Shown: positions 9,722-22,600 of the stretch, piece by piece
How positions within the stretch are numbered: position 1 is the first letter of the stretch
How the letters are laid out: the number at the start of each line of letters is the position of its first letter
DNA from: Cryptomeria japonica
Taxonomy: Eukaryota > Streptophyta > Pinopsida > Cupressales > Cupressaceae
NCBI RefSeq assembly: GCF_030272615.1
Contig: NC_081415.1
Coordinates: forward strand, 421,690,757-421,750,756
Direction: 5' to 3'
Length of the DNA: 60,000 bases
The notes under the pieces: model-generated
Databases searched by the model: none
Seen by the model: the letters and a program-made list of their open reading frames with translations, nothing else
Told to the model about the DNA's origin: nothing
Made by a program: the position numbers and the translations under genes

Positions 9722-11993
9722 TTGGATTATTTTTTGAATCTTAACTATCTTGATTATGCTATAGCTCGTGAGTTTGCATCCAGATTTCGAGAAGGGGAAG
9801 CCATGGTAAGAGGGGTTAAGATAATAGCCATGGAGGAACGAATTGTCGAGGTAATTGGTCTTCCTACAATTGGGGAAAAGTGTTTGGACACTTTTGATGC
9901 AAGATCAGTAAGAGCTAAATTTATACATCTTGGGGATCCTCCATTAGAGATTTCTAGGTAGGGGATGAGTAGAAGATCTTTACATCCAAAGTGGGCTCTT
10001 GTAGCTATATATATCATCAAATACCTTACCTGCGAAGGTCAACAGTCTCTCCTTAATGTTGTGCATTTCAAGATTCTTTCTGACCTTTGCCATGGGAGAC
10101 ACATGAACATCCCGAGCGTCCTGTACCACATGCTAAGGAATATGTCTTCTGAGACACAAAAAGGTAGAGATAATTATGTGTCTCATCACTATTTAATCAT
10201 GTTATTGGTAGAAAGAAGTATTCAGGATATTAACCCTAGTCTGTCTTGGGATAATTTTCCTCAAGGGAAACAAGTTTAGAACTTAGGGACTATATCTCAA
10301 CCATCTTCTTCTAGAAAGAGGAAGTTGAGGAAGTCTATTACAGGGGTTTCCTCTTCAAACCCTGATAATAGAATTGAGGTAGAAACCCTAGCATCCTCAA
10401 CCCATGTTTCTGATGAATAGAAAAAGAAGAAGCCTGTGAAGGATAAAACACCATCAAAAGATATACCCAAAGAACAGAAAGAGATTAACATAAAAGAGGT
10501 GTCTAGTGTTAAAAATGACAGTCCTCTGAAGCCTAAATCAAATAAAGTCAAACCCTCACCTATAGTCTTTCCTACAACTAGAACAAGCATAAAGATTGTT
10601 GAACCCTATAATTTCCATTTGAGACGTAACGGTCAAAATCAAGGTAAAACTAAAGGTAAAGCTAAGATAGACCCTTAGTAGGTGATCATTGAAAGTGATA
10701 CTGAGTCGGATATTAATTTTGTAGGGGAATTGGTAAAATTGATGTACGACAACTCACCTCTCAGAGCTCAAAATATTCCATCTCCTCGTCATAAATTTTC
10801 ATCACAGAATGGAGGCATGGAAGAGGAGTGGGGGATAAATCTGACAATTAATTTAAATGTGCTATGCCAAGATCCTAATAAGCTTAAAACTAATGAGGCA
10901 ACTGGCCTAGATAAGCTTGTTGTCGTTACGGAGAAAATGGCTTTTGCAGGGCAAGCTGATGTAAGGATTAAATTGCTAATACCACCTGCATTCATATGTC
11001 AAGAAGTATTGTTTCAAATGTACCAACTTATTTAGGAAGAATGAGAAACCTAGAAACAAGAAAAGAAAAGGTTGCAAAAAGAAATTGATAGGAGAGATAA
11101 GAAATTTGTAAAATTGAAAACTAATATGGGGGAGGTCATGGAATTAGTTCACCAAATTGTGCAATGTCGACCTCCTCCTAGAGTGTATTCTCTGTACCTA
11201 AAGGAATTATATCTTTCCTATCAGCTATCAAGAGAATTTTCCAGCTAGTGTTCTTCATTGTTAACCCCAAAGGAATTCATGTGTGCCTATGAAACATCTA
11301 GTGCTATTGATAGAAATCTGCTTCGTGAATTATATTTACATAATTATGCAGTGCCAGTGGATACTCATTGGAATATACTATTGTACATTGGTGACATCCA
11401 ACTCAGAGCATTCATGTCCTTCATACAAAATTAGAATAACTGGGGACAACAGTTCAGACAATATAGAGATTTAGAGTTAACTTCGCCATTGGAACTTAGA
11501 GCTAAAAAATATTTCTTAGATGATGCATTGTGTGAATGGAACCAGATTTTGAGTAGTAACCAAAACAAGGATCTTGTCTTGACAAGAAGGGAGCAGGTAT
11601 ATTAGGAGTATGAAAACATGGCTAAAACCTCAGCTTGTTTAGTGTTTGGTTACCTTGCACAACAGTGGAATCATTTGGCAGATGAGTTGAAACAATGAGT
11701 CACACTCTTTTTAGAACTATCATGCCATGTTGAGGAGGGCAACCAGGTATGTGTAGATGGGAAGATCATTACAGGAGAGGTGGATTCCTCTCACATTCCA
11801 TCCTCCACTCTTACTATACCCTATTCCAGATTGGAAGAACCCGTAGACTACTTATAAGGAAGTTGAGGATGCTCAATGGAAGGACATAGAGGAAAATCAA
11901 GGTTTTTATTGGGATCCATATGTTCAGGCCACAGGGGAAACTGAAGTGATAGATTTTAGGGTGGAAACATTAGAGGAACATCAAAATGCTTGA
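9722..11993 (+). pseudogene. ORF3: accessory gene of unknown function downstream of pol
   Basis: A single reading frame of about 757 codons follows integrase on the same strand. It is interrupted by stops (9959, 10277, 10418, 10676 and others) and a shift near 11840. The N-terminal domain contains GVKIIAMEERIVEVIGLPTIG and, after LHPKWALVAIYIIKYLTCEG, the segment VVHFKILSDLCHGRHMNIP. A Lys/Ser/Pro-rich linker comes next, then a charged, probably coiled-coil region (EKKRLQKEIDRRDKKFVKL) and a C-terminal domain. The same HF..L...CHG....P block occurs at 59.6 kb on the minus strand. It sits where envelope-like ORFs lie in Athila, but I see no signal peptide or membrane anchor. It may relate to the 'putative plant transposon protein' families; I do not assign a function. 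Confidence 0.7.
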
Positions 11994-12009
11994 GGACAAG
12001 CATTAGTTA

Positions 12010-12022
12010 GGTTGGGGGGAAA
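12010..12022 (+). promoter_or_regulatory. Polypurine tract of the Athila-like element
   Basis: GGTTGGGGGGAAA stands directly before a TG dinucleotide and just after the end of ORF3. The preceding GAGGACAAGCA text is, from memory, a common lead-in to the polypurine tract in plant Ty3/gypsy elements. It would prime plus-strand DNA synthesis. Confidence 0.8.
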
Positions 12023-12700
12023 TGATGGGTACTCTTTTTGGTTGTTTTATATGGACTTATGGTATGTTAGAATTATCATTTTATAGTTTATACATTTCGG
12101 TTAAGATGGATATGTCTTTTTGCAGCTTGAACCTATAAACTTTTTCATTTATTAAAACAACCTTAATGATATGATAAATCTCTTTTAATGATATGGGAAT
12201 GCTTGATGAAATGTTGGTTGGAAGTAATATTGTTCAAGTATGTGTTTTTGTGCATTAACTTCTGTGTGTGCAGATGGAAGAGAGACTAAGCCAACAAAGA
12301 GACATCGATTGCTATTTTAAGAGAGTTGCAGTCCTACTCAAACAAGGACTATTGAACCAGTCAATTTGGCAGTTGATGACCCTAGCAGATCTCCTAGTTG
12401 CAGTTGATCAATTTTTGTTTTAGAACATGTGTCAATCTATTGAGAAGATTTAGAGGGTGTTGTGGCCTATATTCATGCATTGGACCAAGTCATGGGATGA
12501 TTCACCCTTCTATGCTTTTACTTTGAATAAAACTCATCCTCCTAGTCTATTGGGAGTGGATCGGCTATGTATTTAATTAGCTGTTGAATTTCCTATTAAT
12601 CCATCAGTCGTGAATGAATTTTAGAATACAATTTTTATCTTTCAAATACTTAATGTACTTTTCTTTCACAATCTAATAAAGCAAGAGATTCAAGTTTTGT
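12023..12700 (+). repeat. 3' LTR of the Athila-like element, start defined, end not determined
   Basis: The sequence begins TGATGGGTACTC right after the polypurine tract. TTTTATATGG near 12046 is TATA-like, and AATAAA signals occur near 12526 and 12676. The 5' LTR is not in the window, so the true end (probably between about 12.7 and 13.5 kb) cannot be fixed by comparison. Confidence 0.6.
12274..12570 (+). pseudogene. Short coding-like stretch inside the LTR region, unrecognised
   Basis: From an ATG at 12274 one frame reads 49 codons to TAG 12421, then continues past two more stops with protein-like text (RVLWPIFMHWTKSWDD, NKTHPPSLLGVDRLC). The ATG is preceded by a pyrimidine/TG run ending in GTGTGTGCAG, which looks like a splice acceptor. 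It could be a downstream exon of ORF3 reaching into the LTR, or chance. I recognise no domain. Confidence 0.3.
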
Positions 12701-15700
12701 CATATCTGTTGTTTAGAATTTCAATGTGCATGAGATGATATATAATCTTTAGGTCTGGTTAGAATCTTGGAAGCTCAACCAAGGGGGGCCACTTGGGGAG
12801 CATCCACACTTGTTCATTTCTATGCTTTGTTAAGTAAGTTTACTATTGAGCTTAAGTTTGTTGTTTAAGGTCTTTCGGTTGACTGTTCTGCAGCCACAGA
12901 TACTTCATTTTGTGACTGTTCTTGCAGCCAAAGAAAAGCAAAGTTTTAGTTACCAGTTGGGTTAGTTTATTTCTTGCATAGAATTATAAGCTTCACATTT
13001 AATAGGCCAAGTTAATGTCAGTAGAAGAAATGTTAAAATCTGATGTTTTCCACTACTTTCTTGTTTAGTTGTTTCAAGTTTGAATTAGTGTTCCTCATAA
13101 GTCTCTTAGTGCACATACAATGCATTCTTATTTCAAGTATACGTTCCTAAGTTGACAATTGAATGAATTCCTTATAAATGAGTTAGTGATAGCAGAGAAT
13201 TGAGCTTTCTGATCAATAACATAAATCTTTATTAGTAAAGCATTATAAGAAACCAACATAGATCATTTTAACTTAAATGATATTAAATATCAATGATATC
13301 AGTTGAGGGCAATTTGGTTTTATCACCAAAAGAATCGTACAAACTATTGTATAGTTGTCTATTGTAATTGAATCACTTTATCACTATAGTATTATTAAAT
13401 ATGTTTCAACATGAATTCTTCCACAACACTAGAATGTCGCAAGAACTTAAGGTATTTGTTTCCAAATTATTTTTAAATGATTTACCAAATCTCTTGCAAG
13501 TTGGCTTTTGAATTATCTTGATTTTCTTAAAACCAACTCATCAATCTATTCATATTTCTCTAAGTACAAAAATTAAATCTCAAGACCATCAAAGTCTCTT
13601 TTTTTTATGTTGTCTATGTACATGAATAAAGATCAAGAGCAATTGAGGTTGTTAATTTGAAAATTTTGGGTCAAGAGCATCAACTTCCATAATTATTTTT
13701 TGGTTTTAGGGTTTCATAAAAACATTATTTTTTTTACGTTATCAAGTTAGGTCCCCTGTTAAACCACCTCAAACATGTGTTTATTAAAGTAATACTATTT
13801 CAAAATTGCCTATCAAAAATGTCAATAAATAATAAATTTCCTCGGCATCGTCCTCAATTGCACCACCTCCAAAGACTCTTTAAGTCCAACATACCAGAAG
13901 CCAAGCAAAAGATAATGAAGGCTAGACAATATCTTCACTAGATACAGAGAGCTCAGAGAACCAGAAAAAGGGCAAGAACAATCTTGGGACGTTTGCAAGG
14001 ATTTGCAGCATATTCCAGGAGTGTCAAAGCTTTGTATTTTTTCCACACTATGGATTTTAGCAGTTTTAATGTTTGTCCTAACCACTTTGTATGTTATGAA
14101 ACTAAGTGTTTTATGTTTGAGTGAGAAGACAATCATGTTAAAATAGTACCACTCAAATTTGTGTGTCGTTGGCCACATTAGTTAGAAAATGGGTTTAAAA
14201 AACTAAAATGTGTCACTATTGTCACCATATTGTTTAAAGCTGGAACTTCAACCAAACAAAAATTCAATTATAATTTGGTATTGCAATCTACCTTCAAGTA
14301 TGTTGTTTCTATATCATTATTTTTGGACTAATCTAGTTTACAATCTTTGATATAACATTAACAAACTTTAGTGAATTTTATCGCTTATGTGACACTAAAG
14401 CATGTCTTAAGTTCTTAGCACATAAACTTGTGCATGATGTATATGATTTCACTCACTCATCTATATATTATTTTATTATGTCTTGTTGGCAAAATATGAA
14501 ACATAAATATTGCAAAAAGACACAAATAATACTTTGAAATAAATACAAGAATAGCTATGAAAGGTGTATGTTGTTATGTGGCATATACATCCTATAAATA
14601 ACCTCCCTTGAACTACAGTAGAACTAAAAAGTATAGACTAAGGGATAGAATCTTCCTACAAATAGATTTTGGATATCATACTCTTCATGTGTTGGGTTGG
14701 CAATGGCCAATAGGAGTTGGCTAACATATAATAGAAATATTGTCTACTAAAGAGAAATTCATGAAGGCAAAAGCATCTTTGTAAGGCCTTATCAATTTGA
14801 AATCCTTCCTTAGATATTAAAGTATAGGCTTGCAATATTTCATTCAAAATGTAAAGTTACCTTGGATTGTGAAAATTATCTAATGACCAAATAGAAATTT
14901 CCATTTTCAAACCAAATTATGAGACCATACTTGTCTCATATTTAACCCATCAAAATCATCTATTTATTCTTAAGTATATTGTTGTAAAAGTGGAATTGAG
15001 TAATAATCAAGGAAGTTCTTTAGCTTGTTTAAGGTAGAATATAAAGTAGATATTTGATTTATTTTTAATAAATAAATGTGATTCAAAATGATTCTAATAT
15101 GTTTCCATGAGTGTGCAAGATATTACAATGCAGATGAATGAGTTATTAAATAACTCATGACAAGAAGAAGCTTCAAAAATATTTGCAGCAAAGAGCTCCA
15201 AACATTGTAGAAGGCTTTGAAGACATTTAAGAGAAGATAGATAAGATTATTGAAGACTCCCAAAACACTCCAACATTCATGCAAAATAATGGAGCATAAA
15301 TCATTCCTAAATCAATGGGAAAAGTATTTGTTTCATACAAGTTGTAGTTGCACACTAGACTACGTTATCTTTCTTCAACAAAGATAACTCAATTTACCAA
15401 AGCACCCTGATCTAATTGCATGATTGTAGCATATTATTCATTATGATCAACAATTATTTGATCAACTGAACTGATGATTAATTCATTCATTCACGTTGAG
15501 AACTTGAAGACTTCCAAGAAATCAGGCACCTAGAAATTGTGAAAAATGTAGTCTCAGTAAAACAACGATATCTCCCTAATTTATCAATGAAATTTAAAAA
15601 TTCAAAATGATCTGGAAAGTAGAATTCAAGGGATAAAAACCCTTTTGAGGTTCTAGCAAGATTAAAAATAGATAAGGAGAAATTCATATCAGAAAATGAC

Positions 15701-16921
15701 TGAGACAAATTGGCGGGATGAAGGACAACAAGTTCAATTTTCTCAGTTTTGTAAACGACCCCTCAAAAATGGGATCTTGGATTCACATTCTTAGTGGATT
15801 GGTTGGATAGATATGGAATGATAATTATATAAATCCATTTTAATCATTTGAGCAGAGGGGGGGATTAGAAAAGCTTCTTTCAGCCTGAGGAAATAAGATA
15901 GTTTGTAGTTTCATTTCCAGCAATGTATTTTCAGATTTCTAGATTAAATTTGAATTCAAGAAAGCATTTCATTTCTAGAAAGTGTGAATTATATTAGCCT
16001 CTTTCATTTATATCAAGTGTGAGATAGATTATCTACTTACTTTCATGCAAGTTTAGTCTTTTCAATTCCTGCAAGTGTGCCTTAGATTAGCTTTCCTTTC
16101 TTGCAATTTAGAATAGACTGTCAAATGATTTTTCTGAATTCTCTTTTGCATACAACCATGGACATTGCCCTGGATTGATAAATTAAATGATGAGAATTAC
16201 AACGAACCCATCACCAAACTTCTTATTTCCAGTTGGTTGAAAGACAAATGTCATATCTTGCAAGATTCAGATTACTTACAATTTGACACCGTGTCCTTCA
16301 ACTATTCTTAACCTTCTACAGTGTTCTACTTGATATGCAAGCACGTTTTGAACTTTAAGTTGTCAATTTTAGCTTATTGTCTTAAATTCAAAGTGTTCTT
16401 GAAAATAAGAACCAACTGCGAAGTAGATCCCAAATTATAAATAAACTTAAAATTTATAATTTGAAAAAACTGTGTATTAATAACATTGGTTTCATGGTTT
16501 TTTTAAGGCTTAACATTCTTTTTAATTGTGTTATTCATGTATATATTATTTAGTTTTATGTTATGAACAACTAAAAAATAGTCTTAATAAATGTTTCTGA
16601 AATTATTTTAATTCCATTTAATCCCAAATGCATCTAACAAATGTATTTAGCTCTTAGTTCAAGGAAATTCTTTAATCACGCGAGTATGTTTCTTTTTATT
16701 TAACACTTCAAATATTGAATGTTTCACTTGTACTATCTGTATTAAATGAATGATTATGTAATATGAATACATTTATATTTTCAGTTTTCTAAACTGCACT
16801 TTTTGTTCATAACAATATTAATTTCAATATAATAATAATAGTAGTATCATTTCCATGAAAGTTTACATAATATTAGAATTATAATGATATTAATAATAAC
16901 AATAATATTCTATCATATACA
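12701..16921. other. AT-rich DNA without recognisable genes
   Basis: No frame here reads like a known protein; the longest is 118 codons on the minus strand at 13822-14178 and has no recognisable motif. There are short AT microsatellite-like runs such as ATAATAATAATAG near 16830. The remainder of the Athila-like LTR must lie at its left end. The rest may be decayed non-coding transposon sequence or true intergenic DNA. Confidence 0.5.
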
Positions 16922-18253
16922 ATGACATTTTTTTGGGTCCATGTCGCTACTAGGGTTTCTGCGAAGGGTCTACATAGTGGGTTGACTTTCCACCATTGGC
17001 ATCGTCAATCGTCAAAGTTTTCAGCACCCATTCACAAATTCAATGATTGGTCTAAGAGATCTTCTAGTCTTGCTATGATGACTAGCTTTGGTTCAACAAG
17101 AATGGTGATAGGTTTTGTGATGGTTCTAGAAATGATCCATATCCCCCATTTCACGGTGGATTATAGGCTAATACAAAATAGGAGTATTGTAATCCTACAC
17201 GGATGAAGTGAGTAGAGGAAAAGTAGAGGTCAAAGAAATGCACTAGGGATGGATGGTTTGCGGGTAGAGTGAATGTTGGTGGGGTGGGTCAATGTCAAGA
17301 TTCCTCAAAGGACAAAACTAGTTCGAATGATGGAAAGCTCAATTTTCATGATGAGTCTTGGTCTGGTGCTTGTCCATCATTCAATGGAGAGATGAAGGCC
17401 AAAAGGGATTGGGGTTGGAAGGAGTGGAAAGATGTGTTGAAGAAGTAGACGGATGAGTACAAGAGGGTGGAGTGATGCATAGGGATTTGAGTGAATGGGG
17501 ATTCCAATAATGTTGCCTTATGCCTTAATTGGAGTATACCTACTATTGATAGGCCTACAATTTATTTTGGAGAAGATATAGAAAATGAAGTGATAGAGAA
17601 TGAGAATTATTTTGCTGAAATAGGCTTGATTGGGGTATTCAAAGGTTTTTGGATGAGTCTTGGTGAGCTACACAAATGGATTACAGAGTTTTGGAGCCCC
17701 ATTCTGATGGGGGATGTTTAGATTTATCCTGGAGCTCAAAGGTTTTTGTAGTTTTTTTTTATGACATTTAGGACAAAAATAAAATCTTATGTTAGTATTA
17801 ATGGAGTTGGGAGGAGAAATGTATGCTTTTGTTGAAACCATGGCACCCAGCTTTCAACCTTGTAACTAATCCTTTGACAAGATTCCATCCTGGGTAAGAC
17901 TTCCAAATAATCCATTGCAGTACTAGTTTGAATCTTTCTTTGAAGCTATAGGAAACTATTTGGGTAAATTTTTGGGGATGGATGAGGGCTCTTTGTGTTT
18001 TTTGCATACCACCTATGCTCGAATTCTGGTTGAGATGGATATGAAGAAAACTCACCCTACGTATTTATTTTTGAAATCTACAAATAGAAGTTGGTTACAA
18101 CGAGCAGATTATGAAGGAATCCCCTTTAGATATAGAATATGCTTACAAACAAGGCCACTTAGTGGTTCATTGTGCCAAGCAGAAACTAAACAAACAAGCA
18201 ACTTGGTGGAGGGAGGTCTCCCCCATCATTATTGTGTTGGTGTTAAAGTATAA
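16922..18253 (+). pseudogene. LINE ORF1 relic (DUF4283 with degenerate zinc knuckle)
   Basis: The fragments read like the ORF1 RNA-binding protein of plant L1-type LINEs. The N-terminal part begins WVHVATRVSAKG. The DUF4283 core shows FAEIGLIGVFKGFWMSLGEL (17600s), LKPWHPAFNLVTNPLTRFHP (17830s) and, one frame on, VRLPNNPLQYW-type text and YARILVEMDM (18010s). The knuckle region ADYEGIPFRYRICLQTRPLS retains one Cys, but the expected first Cys is Tyr and the His is Arg. Several stops and at least two frameshifts are present. The end, GGLPHHYCVGV, matches the usual text after the knuckle. ORF2 (endonuclease and RT) is absent. The protein would coat LINE RNA. Confidence 0.75.
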
Positions 18254-19320
18254 AAAATAGTAGTTGTAGTCACATAAATCTGTCCATTTTAATTAAATGA
18301 ATATTTCGTATTTATTTAATTAAAAATCCACTAGCCATTAGTTAATTAAATTAATATTTAATTAATTCATCTTCAAATCATTTTCATTCAATTTATTTTA
18401 ATTCATTCATTAAACCAGATTCACAATCAATTAAATGAATAAATTCTATTTATTCAATTTAATCCTCTTTCCTCTTTTAAATAAATTAAATTAAATATTT
18501 ATTTAAATCATTTATTCCCCCCCACTTGCATTTTCCTACATCTCCCACTTGCCCTTCCTAAATTCTTCTAGAACCTGTCTAATCCTAATCAATTAGCCTT
18601 ATCCATCCCCTAAATATTATCACATTCCTAAGCAACTTGGAGTCACTTCTCAAAGTTTTCAAAGTCTTTGAAAAGCATTAAACGCTTGGTGTGTTCAACA
18701 ATTTAACCTCCAAAGTCTTCTAAACCACTTATGGCTCTTACATGACCATTTATGGTTAACCCCTAGCTCAACCCTCACGTGACTCATGTGTCTCCTCAAG
18801 CATTTATTGCTTTGACCATGGTTATCCCTTTTACCTTTGCACAAGAGTTTATCCATTGGATAAAAGCTTTATTCTTTGAATAAAGAAATTATTCACTCAA
18901 CTCAATCTTGACCTTAACTCCCAAGTTAACCTTCAGGTCATGTCAAGCATTTAATTCTTATTCCCTCTCCTCTCAACCTATCTCACATTGACACTTGTCA
19001 TCCTGGGATTGGGTTGAAAGCCTTCACATGGATTTGATATCATTCAATCCTGACCCTTGTTGAGATTACTCAATCTCAACCATCCATTGCTCCATTTTTC
19101 CTTTAAATAGAGCCCATTTATTCATAATCCAGATCCTGAAAACTTGTATGCATTTAATTTATAGTGAATTTTAGAGAGAGCATTTAGAATAAATCACATA
19201 TATTCTCATTTTGGACTAAAATAAAACCTTAGTTCATTTCATAATATATCTAATTAGTTTGTTTTACACTTGCATAGCATAGTTAATCATCCACAATCTT
19301 GAACCTCCATAAGCATCCAT
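18254..19320. repeat. LTR-like block interrupting the LINE
   Basis: About 1.05 kb of AT-rich sequence separates the LINE ORF1 end from a further LINE-like stretch. It has LTR features: an AT-rich U3-like part, a TATA-like TTTAAATAGAGCCC near 19105 and adenine-rich polyadenylation-like text near 19190-19230. It may begin at TGTTAAAGTATAAAA (18240), but I could not identify matching ends or a target duplication. A solo LTR is the most economical reading. Confidence 0.4.
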
Positions 19321-19321
19321 A

Positions 19322-19643
19322 GTGCAAAAAGTTGTTGAGAGCTACACTAATTTGGAACTTGGAGAGGAGAGGAACAAAGGAGAAGGAGCTAAGAGCATGT
19401 TAAAAGGCATTTGGAGATGTCTTGTGGTATTTACTTCCATAGTTAAATCCTTTATCATGATTTTAGTGTCTCTTTTGATATGCCTGCTTAGATTAGTTTT
19501 TGGTTGATTAACACTAACAGTTTCTTGTGTTTTTGTGTGTTATACGACCACGGGCTTTTGTCTAACCATTGTGTCCATTTTGCAGAGCATTAGTAGTAAT
19601 ATTGGTTGTAGCTCTAGGGTGGAGGAGGATTGTAGTAACGTTG
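19322..19643 (+). pseudogene. Probable LINE continuation (end of ORF1 / inter-ORF region)
   Basis: A 61-codon frame (19322-19507) reads YTNLELGEERNKGEGAKSML and then a hydrophobic tail. That fits the junction after ORF1 in DUF4283-type LINEs, but I cannot confirm it. It stops abruptly at 19643, where repeat A of element 3 begins, so element 3 appears to have landed in the LINE. Confidence 0.35.
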
Positions 19644-22600
19644 TGTTACCCTTATTTTAAATTTTGGAATCGTTACCCTTTAGTCATGGGCTTGGTGATT
19701 TCTCAAAGTTATGTCGTCTGTTGCATCCCTTTTCTATGTTAGTCATGGAGTTAAGAAAGTTCTAAAAGTCCCCAATTGTCTGATATTTCCCATCATGTGT
19801 TTGGTCGCTCTGTTGTAGGTTGTAGAAAGCTCGCAAGTCCCAACCATAGGTTCATTAGTTCACATTTTCCCCGATCGAGCGACTTGTCAAATCTTTCCTA
19901 GGTTTCGGGGCACCACCTTTGTGTTAGGTTTTATATGGAATAACATTGTTTGCCTTGTCAGCAGGAACAAGTTGAATAAAGGGACCATTTAAAAAGGTGA
20001 AGTAAATGCGGCATTTAAGGCATGTCACATCATTTAAGTACATGAATGGGGTGGCGAGTGATTTTGGAACTGGTCTCCATTTTTTTGAATTAGCTAAGTG
20101 TACCATCTATCTCATGCTCATGCAGAGTATAATACAAAATCAATGGGTAGGCGTGCAAGACACGGTGACATAGCAATTGAATTTTGAAACCTTTCTGCAA
20201 GAGCTTGAAGTAGGAGAAAGAACTCCGCTGCGAGAGAAAATTGTTCAGCGTGGTTTGGCCTCTGCAGTTGGTTTCCCATTTGTCGTTCCCCGCACAGATT
20301 TGTTTGTTGCCTTCTCTGAGAGATACAACCCTTAGACTCAAGAAATTCGGGCAGAAAGTGGTAGGGTGGTCGCACGAATTAACCATAAAAGTGTTTCTCG
20401 CACTTTGTGACTCCCTAAAAAAGAAGTTGCTGAGAATATGTCTATTTCAGCTAGCGAGGAATATTTTTGTGCACATGGAGACTTTTGCATGAATTGTATA
20501 GCTAGGAACTGGTTGAAGTCAGAAAAGGGAGGTAAGTCTCAACTACCCACCAATCTTAAAAGAATGAATTTCAAAGATGAAGTTGTAGAGATTATAGTTC
20601 TTTTGCACCGTGTTGTGGGTAATAATTCCACTGATTTTTTTGAATTATGGACATTTCATTTCATTCTTATTATCTGTGCTCCCAAAAGTTTAATTAACTA
20701 GGCCTCTATCATTAGTTTTCATTTGAATGAGCAATTGTGAAATTTCCATCAGTCCCTAGTCTTTCATATGTACTCATATCTTGTTTACATCCTAGCTAGT
20801 CAAGAGTCTGCTTGGCCGGGCTTAGAGATGCATCACCCTCCTCCTATTTTCACACTTGTTTACCAAAAATTTCCTCAGCTAACCATGTGGAAGGGTATAC
20901 ATGTTTTTTTCTCCTGTTAACGATGTGTTCTCAATGGGCCTAGTTAGAAAATTAGAACAAAACCCTGGCCTATGGCTTTCCCATGTCTCTGTTGACCTTG
21001 TGATGAAATTTGGAAGATTTTACACCCAATTCGACTGGTTCTCATACCTTAGAGTTGGAAATTTTGAGAAAGAGCCACTGAAATTGCCCCATTTTCCCTC
21101 TGATTATATTGTGTTTTTAGAAGTCTGCCACCAAATTTTTGTAGTAAATGTGAAATACATGAATATGGGAAAGAAGGGATACTCTTTTCCATTGTTCGCT
21201 AGTGTCTTTTGTTGTAAATCTAATAGTGTTGCCAAAGCAGTGGGAATACTTCTAGAGAGGTTCCATTTTTCATCCCTACCAGCCAGAAGCAGCTTTGAAA
21301 GTAAAGGGTATGTGAGACACCATTTGTATGGAGCCAAGGGTTATATCCATCATCCCGAGCTTGAAGATTTCTGGGAGGATTGTTTAGATGATGTTTAAGT
21401 ATTTAAGAGGAGTTATATGAGGCTCTCCTTACAACAGATTCACACCCTTGGTGTTTCCTTCAATGTTCCCAATGATGTTACTGAATATGAGGTCATTATT
21501 GACCCAGTATCACACTATTGCTAATGCAAAGGTTAACTGGTCCAGACAAGATGTTTCAAACCTGATGATTCATACTGCTCTGGTATTAAGAACATCTGAG
21601 TGGCTGAATGACAAATGGAAACAACAGGTCAACTCTTCTCAAAGTCAGAAGTATTCATCTCACAGAGACCATGGAGTAGTTTCCTCTTCCCCTATTCAAA
21701 GACTAGCAATTAAGTCTACAGATAGTTCGCTAAATAGAAACTCTTAATCAGGAAGTGATGGAGAAAATCCTAAAGAAACTATTGTTAGGATAAAGTCCAC
21801 TTGTGAATGGGATGGCCGAGATACACCACCCAAAGGAAAATCACCCCTCTCTGATTCTGAAGGCATTTATTAACAAATAATTGATGATCAGTCTTTCTCT
21901 GCGTTGCTTGAAATCCCCTCCTCTCATTTACAAAGTACCCCCAACATTATCAATAGAGGATCAAAATCTGAAATAACCTCTCCAGCTTGGCTGAAGATAG
22001 AGGTTGAAAAGAACATAAAATTTTCCACTCATGTCTCCACTGAAATAGAACAGTTGCATTGTTGCTACAAAGTTCTTGTAAGCCTAAAAAGGCTAATTGA
22101 ATGTCTCGAATTATCTCTGATTCTGTGTTGACCACCAAATCTTAGAAATTGTTGATCCTGTTGGGAGCATAGATGCAAGTAGTGTAGCTGAGAAGGATTA
22201 TAAGATCAACCATGTGGATATGGGACCGTCTACCTTGGAAGGGGATGTCTATCATGTTGACTTCTCAGTCCATGCATTGATCAGGAGAGCACGCGAATAG
22301 AAGAAGAAGAATCTTGAGCTCTAATCCCAAGTGTAATCATTGAAGGGTTTCATTTCATCCTTCATAAATCCTACTAGTAGAGAGTCTTCAAGTTCATAGG
22401 TTCAAGGAATTGATCTAGACACTATGAGAAAAGTCAAAGGTAACTTAGGATATGCCAATAATTGGATTGATGAAATGTATAGTGTTGGTGTCAGTTATAT
22501 TACTAAGTTCAGAATGTTATATGTAAATATTTGGAATAAAAGAAATAAGTTTTTAACAGAGCTACAACAAGTTGGGAGAGAACATGGGAGCATTTTTATT

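Larger units (their letters stand above)
4914..12700 (+). mobile_element. Athila-like Ty3/gypsy element, 5'-truncated and decayed
   Basis: The plus-strand order gag, protease, RT, RNase H, integrase, extra ORF, polypurine tract and LTR start is that of a complete Ty3/gypsy internal region lacking its 5' LTR and gag N terminus. Athila affinity rests on the protease motif ALIDLGTAIN, the RT motifs GTYAYSVLPFGLCNALATFQ and YMDDF, and VRSFLGHVGYY in the connection region. Most breaks are in-frame stops that look like C-to-T or G-to-A changes. There is also a 50-bp duplication at 6241-6340 and frameshifts near 9340 and 11840. The right end is open because the end of the 3' LTR could not be fixed. 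Confidence 0.8.

Noticed and set aside
9722-11993. Envelope gene, as the position downstream of pol might suggest
   Set aside because: No signal peptide, transmembrane segment, Cys pattern or cleavage site is visible. The protein is charged and has coiled-coil text, and the relatives in this window also lack membrane features.
13822-14178. 118-codon minus-strand frame in the AT-rich region
   Set aside because: It has no known motif, and frames of this length are expected by chance over several kilobases.
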